Shown in pieces: positions 6,067 through 8,910 of a stretch of 8,910 nt of DNA (positions are counted from its first letter, which is position 1; each line of letters starts with the position of its first letter). Source of the stretch: Desulfobacterales bacterium (GTDB taxonomy: Bacteria; Desulfobacterota; Desulfobacteria; Desulfobacterales; Desulfobacteraceae); contig JAKSBO010000298.1 of the NCBI GenBank assembly GCA_022361095.1, positions 1-8,910 on the forward strand, read 5' to 3'. A model generated the notes under the pieces. It searched no databases. It saw nothing but the letters and a program-made list of their open reading frames with translations, and was not told where the DNA came from. Both the position numbers and the translations under genes were made by a program.

Positions 6067-6567
6067 TTGGATAGGGCGATGTTCAAAATTATCTGTCCAT
6101 TACTTGAATATTGGGCCGGCATGGATAGAGCACATCCCGAAATCCAAATGCCCCCAACGATGTGGCGAACATTGGCCATTAAAATTGTACGCAACCTCAT
6201 CGGGCCTTACAGCACCTTGATTTCCAGCGTGGCCGGCCCCCAGGCAAAAGAAGCGATAGCATTTCTGAAATTTCTGGCCGAAAACAAATTTAACGAGAAC
6301 GACGAAGAAAACCTTCCTGTAAAGCTGGAAAGGACGCAACGGCAGTCCGATCCCCGGGGAAACACCCAAGGGGCAATTGCAGGTATTGCGATTGGCCCCG
6401 TGGTTCATTACCGCTCCAGGCTCCCCGAAGTTAAGAACGGACAGGTCCGGGACACCGGGCCGGAGATTAAAAAACGTCAGGCAACGCCCAAGGCCGGGAT
6501 ATGGGCGGGCATGTGTGCAGGGCTGGCGGTAAATCCCCGGCAGCACCGTTACGCATTGGTTCCGTAA
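6067..6567 (+). pseudogene. Remnant of a PTS HPr-Enzyme I fusion (PtsI/DhaM-like), internally deleted
   Basis: The frame (166 codons from a TTG at 6067; an ATG at 6079) stays open but has no proper ribosome site. Three segments resemble one multidomain phosphotransferase in the right order. Residues about 34-78, with GPYSTLISSVAGPQAKEAI and ENKFNE, look like the second half of an HPr domain. Residues about 98-125, with GIAIGPVVHYRSRLPEV, look like the start of Enzyme I, where the usual ASPGIAIG has lost the SP. Residues about 143-156 (GIWAGMCAGLAVNP) resemble the GxWVGMCGELAGNP segment near the C-terminus of Enzyme I. The HPr active-site region (LGLHARPA type) is unrecognisable or replaced by LLEYWAG, and some 400-500 residues of Enzyme I, including its GGxxSH phosphohistidine site, are missing. 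It therefore cannot phosphorylate as a normal PTS enzyme. The matches are from memory of the families. Alternatively it is a short expressed protein of unknown function. A strong terminator separates it from the racemase. Confidence 0.5.
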
Positions 6568-6614
6568 TCACTTGTTGTGAAACATACATCAAATAAACCT
6601 TTCAGGAGGAAAAC

Positions 6615-8891
6615 ATGAGCCGTTTTTTATCTTTTATTTTAATTTTGATGCTCATCCTTGGGGGCTGCGCTTCTGACCGGGAAAAAGCTGAGACCTTTGT
6701 CCGGGAAGGTAAAGCATATTTTGACAAGCAGGAGTATTCCAAGGCTGAAATACAGCTGAAAAATGCGGTCAACCTGATACCGGATTCAATAGAGGCATAT
6801 CACCTTCTGGCCCAAACCTTTTTAAAAGAAAAAAAGACCCAGGAGGCGTTCACTGCATTTTTAAGGCTGGAGCAACTGGAACCAGACAATCTTGATACCA
6901 AACTCCATCTGGCCTCGTTCTATTTTCTGGCCCAAAAATGGACGGAAGCAGAAAAAAAAGTAACGCAGGTGCTGACCGTTGATCCGGACAACATTAAAGG
7001 GCTATACCTGAAAGCCGGAATTCTGGGCAGGCAAAAAGAGCCACTGGAGACCCTGGCAGACATATATAATCAAATTCTGCAGCTTGATTCAAAACAAACC
7101 AAAGCCATGCTGGGCCTTGCAGGGATCTACCAGTCCCGGAGGGAGACGGCCAAAGCCGAAGCCATGCTGGAAAAAGCCCAGGCAACGGCACCGAAGGACT
7201 TGAACGTTTACCGGGCCATATTCAGGTACTATCTGGTCCAGAAGGACTATAACAAAGCCCGGGGTATTCTGGAGGACCTGGTGGCTCAAGAACCGGAGGC
7301 TGTTGAACCCAGAATCATGCTGGCCAAATTCCAGGCCGGCCAAAATGAAAACAGCCGGGCAGAGCAATCCTTTTTAAAGGCCATTGAACTGGCGCCGGAC
7401 AATCCGTTGCCTTATATGCTCACTGCCAGGTTTTACAATGCCGCTGAGCAACCGGATAAGGCAGAGGGATTTATTAAAAAAGCCCTGGCCATCCATCCGG
7501 AACATGCGGGTTTGAAAACGGCATATGCGGACTTTTATTTCCTTCACAAAGCGTATGAAAAATCCCAAAAGATAATTGATGAGATCCTGGCAAGCCGCCC
7601 TGGTTTCCCCCAGGCAAAATTCATCAAAGCAAAACTTTTAATATCCGGTAAAAAGTTTGATCAGGCCAAGGCGGTTCTCCTGTCCCTTTTGGAAGAAGAG
7701 CCGGATTCAGCCCGGTACAATTTTTTAATGGGATCCGTATTTCTGGCGGACAGAAACACAGATCAGGCCATGGCATATTATGCCAAGACCCTGGAAAAAA
7801 ACCCCTTCCACCTCAAAGCAAGAATCGTCATGGCGGAACTCTATTTCAAACAGGCCGACTATTTTCTGGCCGAATCCGAAATCAACAAGGCATTAAAACT
7901 GCGCCCAAAAAACTATAATGCCCTTTTGCTGAAAGGAAATATATATGCGGCCCGGCAGAAAACACAAAAAGCCCAGGCGGTTTATGAATCGTTAATCCAG
8001 GACCACCCCGACAATCCGGCAGCGCTGTTCAGGCTGGGCAATCTTCTTATCATGGACAAAAAGCCCCAAAAAGCCCTGGCGATCTACGAAAAAGCATTGG
8101 CCACGAATCCGCACCTTATGGATGTTTTTATCAACATGATCCGGCTTTACAGTGCTGAAAAAGAGTATCAGACGGCCCTTGACAGGTGTGATGCCCATCT
8201 TGAATCCCTGCACGCCCCCGCGCCGGCTGTGGTCGCTGTTATCCAGGGGCTCAGGGGAAACCTTTTAATGGCCCTTGGAAAACCGGATGCGGCAAAACAA
8301 GCCTTTAAATTGTCTATCCAATCCAACCCCAAATATACGCAACCTTACCTGGCCCTGGCCCAAATCCATACCCAGGAAAAAAATGATGAAAAGGAGCTTG
8401 AGGTCTATCAAAACCTGCTGACCCAACGGCCTGACCGGATCGAGCCCTATTTCCAGCTTGGGGTGTTTTACGAAAAAAGAGGGGAAAACGACAAGGCAAA
8501 GGCCCAATACGAAAAAGTTCTTGAGCTGAATCCGGAATACATTCCGGCCCTGAACAACCTGGCTTTTTTCTATGCCGAGCAGAACATTGAGATGAACAAA
8601 GCCCTGGATATGGCCAGAAAGGCCAAGGAGCTAAGCGGAGAAATCCCGGCCGTCATGGATACCCTGGGCTGGATCTACTATAAGAAAGAACTCTATGATT
8701 CGGCCATTCAAGAATTTTCCAACTGCGTTGAAAAAGAACCTGAGAATCCAATTTTCAACTTTCATTTAGGCCTGGCTTACAATAAAAAGTGGGATTACAC
8801 CAATGCTAAAAAATACCTGGGAAAAGCACTTGAACTGAAGAAAGACTTTAAAGGCGCAAACGAGGCCCAAAAAATCCTTGAACAAATTTGA
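6615..8891 (+). CDS. Large TPR-repeat lipoprotein
   Basis: A 758-aa protein with a lipoprotein signal peptide: MSRF, a hydrophobic stretch (residues 4-15) and the lipobox LGGC with Cys18 as lipidation site. The residue after it is Ala, which does not signal inner-membrane retention, so outer-membrane anchoring facing the periplasm is likely. The rest, about residues 22-758, is a run of roughly twenty 34-residue TPR units; examples are EAYHLLAQTFLKEKKTQEAF and PYFQLGVFYEKRGENDKAKA, with the usual P-x-N/D between helices. There is no catalytic domain, so it should be a protein-protein scaffold. It resembles the TPR lipoproteins (PrsT-like) found with exosortase/exopolysaccharide loci, but no such genes are visible, so that assignment is only a possibility. 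A strong ribosome site AGGAGGA (6604-6610) fixes the start, and the gene ends in TGA with 19 bases of window left. The next gene is unseen. Specific role unknown. Confidence 0.9.
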   Translation: MSRFLSFILILMLILGGCASDREKAETFVREGKAYFDKQEYSKAEIQLKNAVNLIPDSIEAYHLLAQTFLKEKKTQEAFTAFLRLEQLEPDNLDTKLHLASFYFLAQKWTEAEKKVTQVLTVDPDNIKGLYLKAGILGRQKEPLETLADIYNQILQLDSKQTKAMLGLAGIYQSRRETAKAEAMLEKAQATAPKDLNVYRAIFRYYLVQKDYNKARGILEDLVAQEPEAVEPRIMLAKFQAGQNENSRAEQSFLKAIELAPDNPLPYMLTARFYNAAEQPDKAEGFIKKALAIHPEHAGLKTAYADFYFLHKAYEKSQKIIDEILASRPGFPQAKFIKAKLLISGKKFDQAKAVLLSLLEEEPDSARYNFLMGSVFLADRNTDQAMAYYAKTLEKNPFHLKARIVMAELYFKQADYFLAESEINKALKLRPKNYNALLLKGNIYAARQKTQKAQAVYESLIQDHPDNPAALFRLGNLLIMDKKPQKALAIYEKALATNPHLMDVFINMIRLYSAEKEYQTALDRCDAHLESLHAPAPAVVAVIQGLRGNLLMALGKPDAAKQAFKLSIQSNPKYTQPYLALAQIHTQEKNDEKELEVYQNLLTQRPDRIEPYFQLGVFYEKRGENDKAKAQYEKVLELNPEYIPALNNLAFFYAEQNIEMNKALDMARKAKELSGEIPAVMDTLGWIYYKKELYDSAIQEFSNCVEKEPENPIFNFHLGLAYNKKWDYTNAKKYLGKALELKKDFKGANEAQKILEQI

Positions 8892-8910
8892 CAGCCGCGT
8901 ATAAAGCCAT

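Noticed and set aside
6051..6128. Short repeated CTGTCCAT/ATGGATAG words around the start of the PTS remnant
   Set aside because: Only 7-8 bases and imperfect; no target-site duplication or transposase to support a mobile element.
6100..6546. 148-codon minus-strand open frame opposite the PTS remnant
   Set aside because: It is rich in Cys, Pro and Gly in a pattern typical of antisense frames and shows no family resemblance, while the plus-strand frame shows ordered HPr/Enzyme I-like segments.
6575..6592. Possible second Rex site before the TPR lipoprotein (TTGTGAA half-site)
   Set aside because: Only the first half matches; the second half agrees at three of seven positions, within chance expectation.

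Overview
The window looks like chromosome from an anaerobic, sulfate-reducer-like Desulfobacterota bacterium. The main reasons are a FAD hydroxyacid dehydrogenase paired with a ferredoxin/MvhD-type electron carrier, a nickel-pincer racemase homologue, a candidate site for the NADH sensor Rex, and moderate base composition. The taxon is inferred from gene content only; no rRNA or other marker gene is present. There are no tRNAs, CRISPR arrays, insertion sequences or phage genes.

Layout. From 1316 down to the left edge, on the minus strand, runs ftcD (formimidoyltransferase-cyclodeaminase), cut off by the window edge. A 516-bp AT-rich divergent intergenic region (1317-1832) follows and carries a near-consensus Rex operator at 1614-1631. 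On the plus strand come a GlcD/D-2-hydroxyacid dehydrogenase-type FAD protein (1833-3266) and, 28 bp later, a 317-aa iron-sulfur protein (3295-4248). The latter joins a GlcF/HdrC-like double cluster, a 2[4Fe-4S] ferredoxin and an MvhD/FlpD domain. After a 338-bp gap with a possible weak terminator and a long stem-loop comes a LarA-family nickel-dependent 2-hydroxyacid racemase/epimerase (4587-5834). It is followed by a second stem-loop with nearly the same loop sequence and a strong intrinsic terminator (6016-6048). Then there is a decayed remnant of a PTS HPr-Enzyme I fusion (6067-6567) and a complete lipoprotein made almost wholly of TPR repeats (6615-8891).

How the genes may work together. 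The centre of the window (1614-6048) reads as one metabolic module. The LarA homologue would interconvert the two enantiomers (or epimers) of a 2-hydroxyacid, the FAD subunit would oxidise one of them to the 2-oxoacid, and electrons would pass through four predicted [4Fe-4S] clusters to an MvhD-type domain. In known complexes MvhD delivers electrons to HdrA, a flavin-based bifurcating protein, rather than to quinones. GlcF-type partners normally end in CCG domains; here that half is replaced by ferredoxin plus MvhD. Control by NADH/NAD+ through Rex would fit. The substrate is unknown (lactate, malate, 2-hydroxyglutarate or another), and the racemase's cofactor genes larB, larC and larE are not in the window.

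The flanking genes (ftcD, the PTS remnant, the TPR lipoprotein) show no clear functional link to this module.
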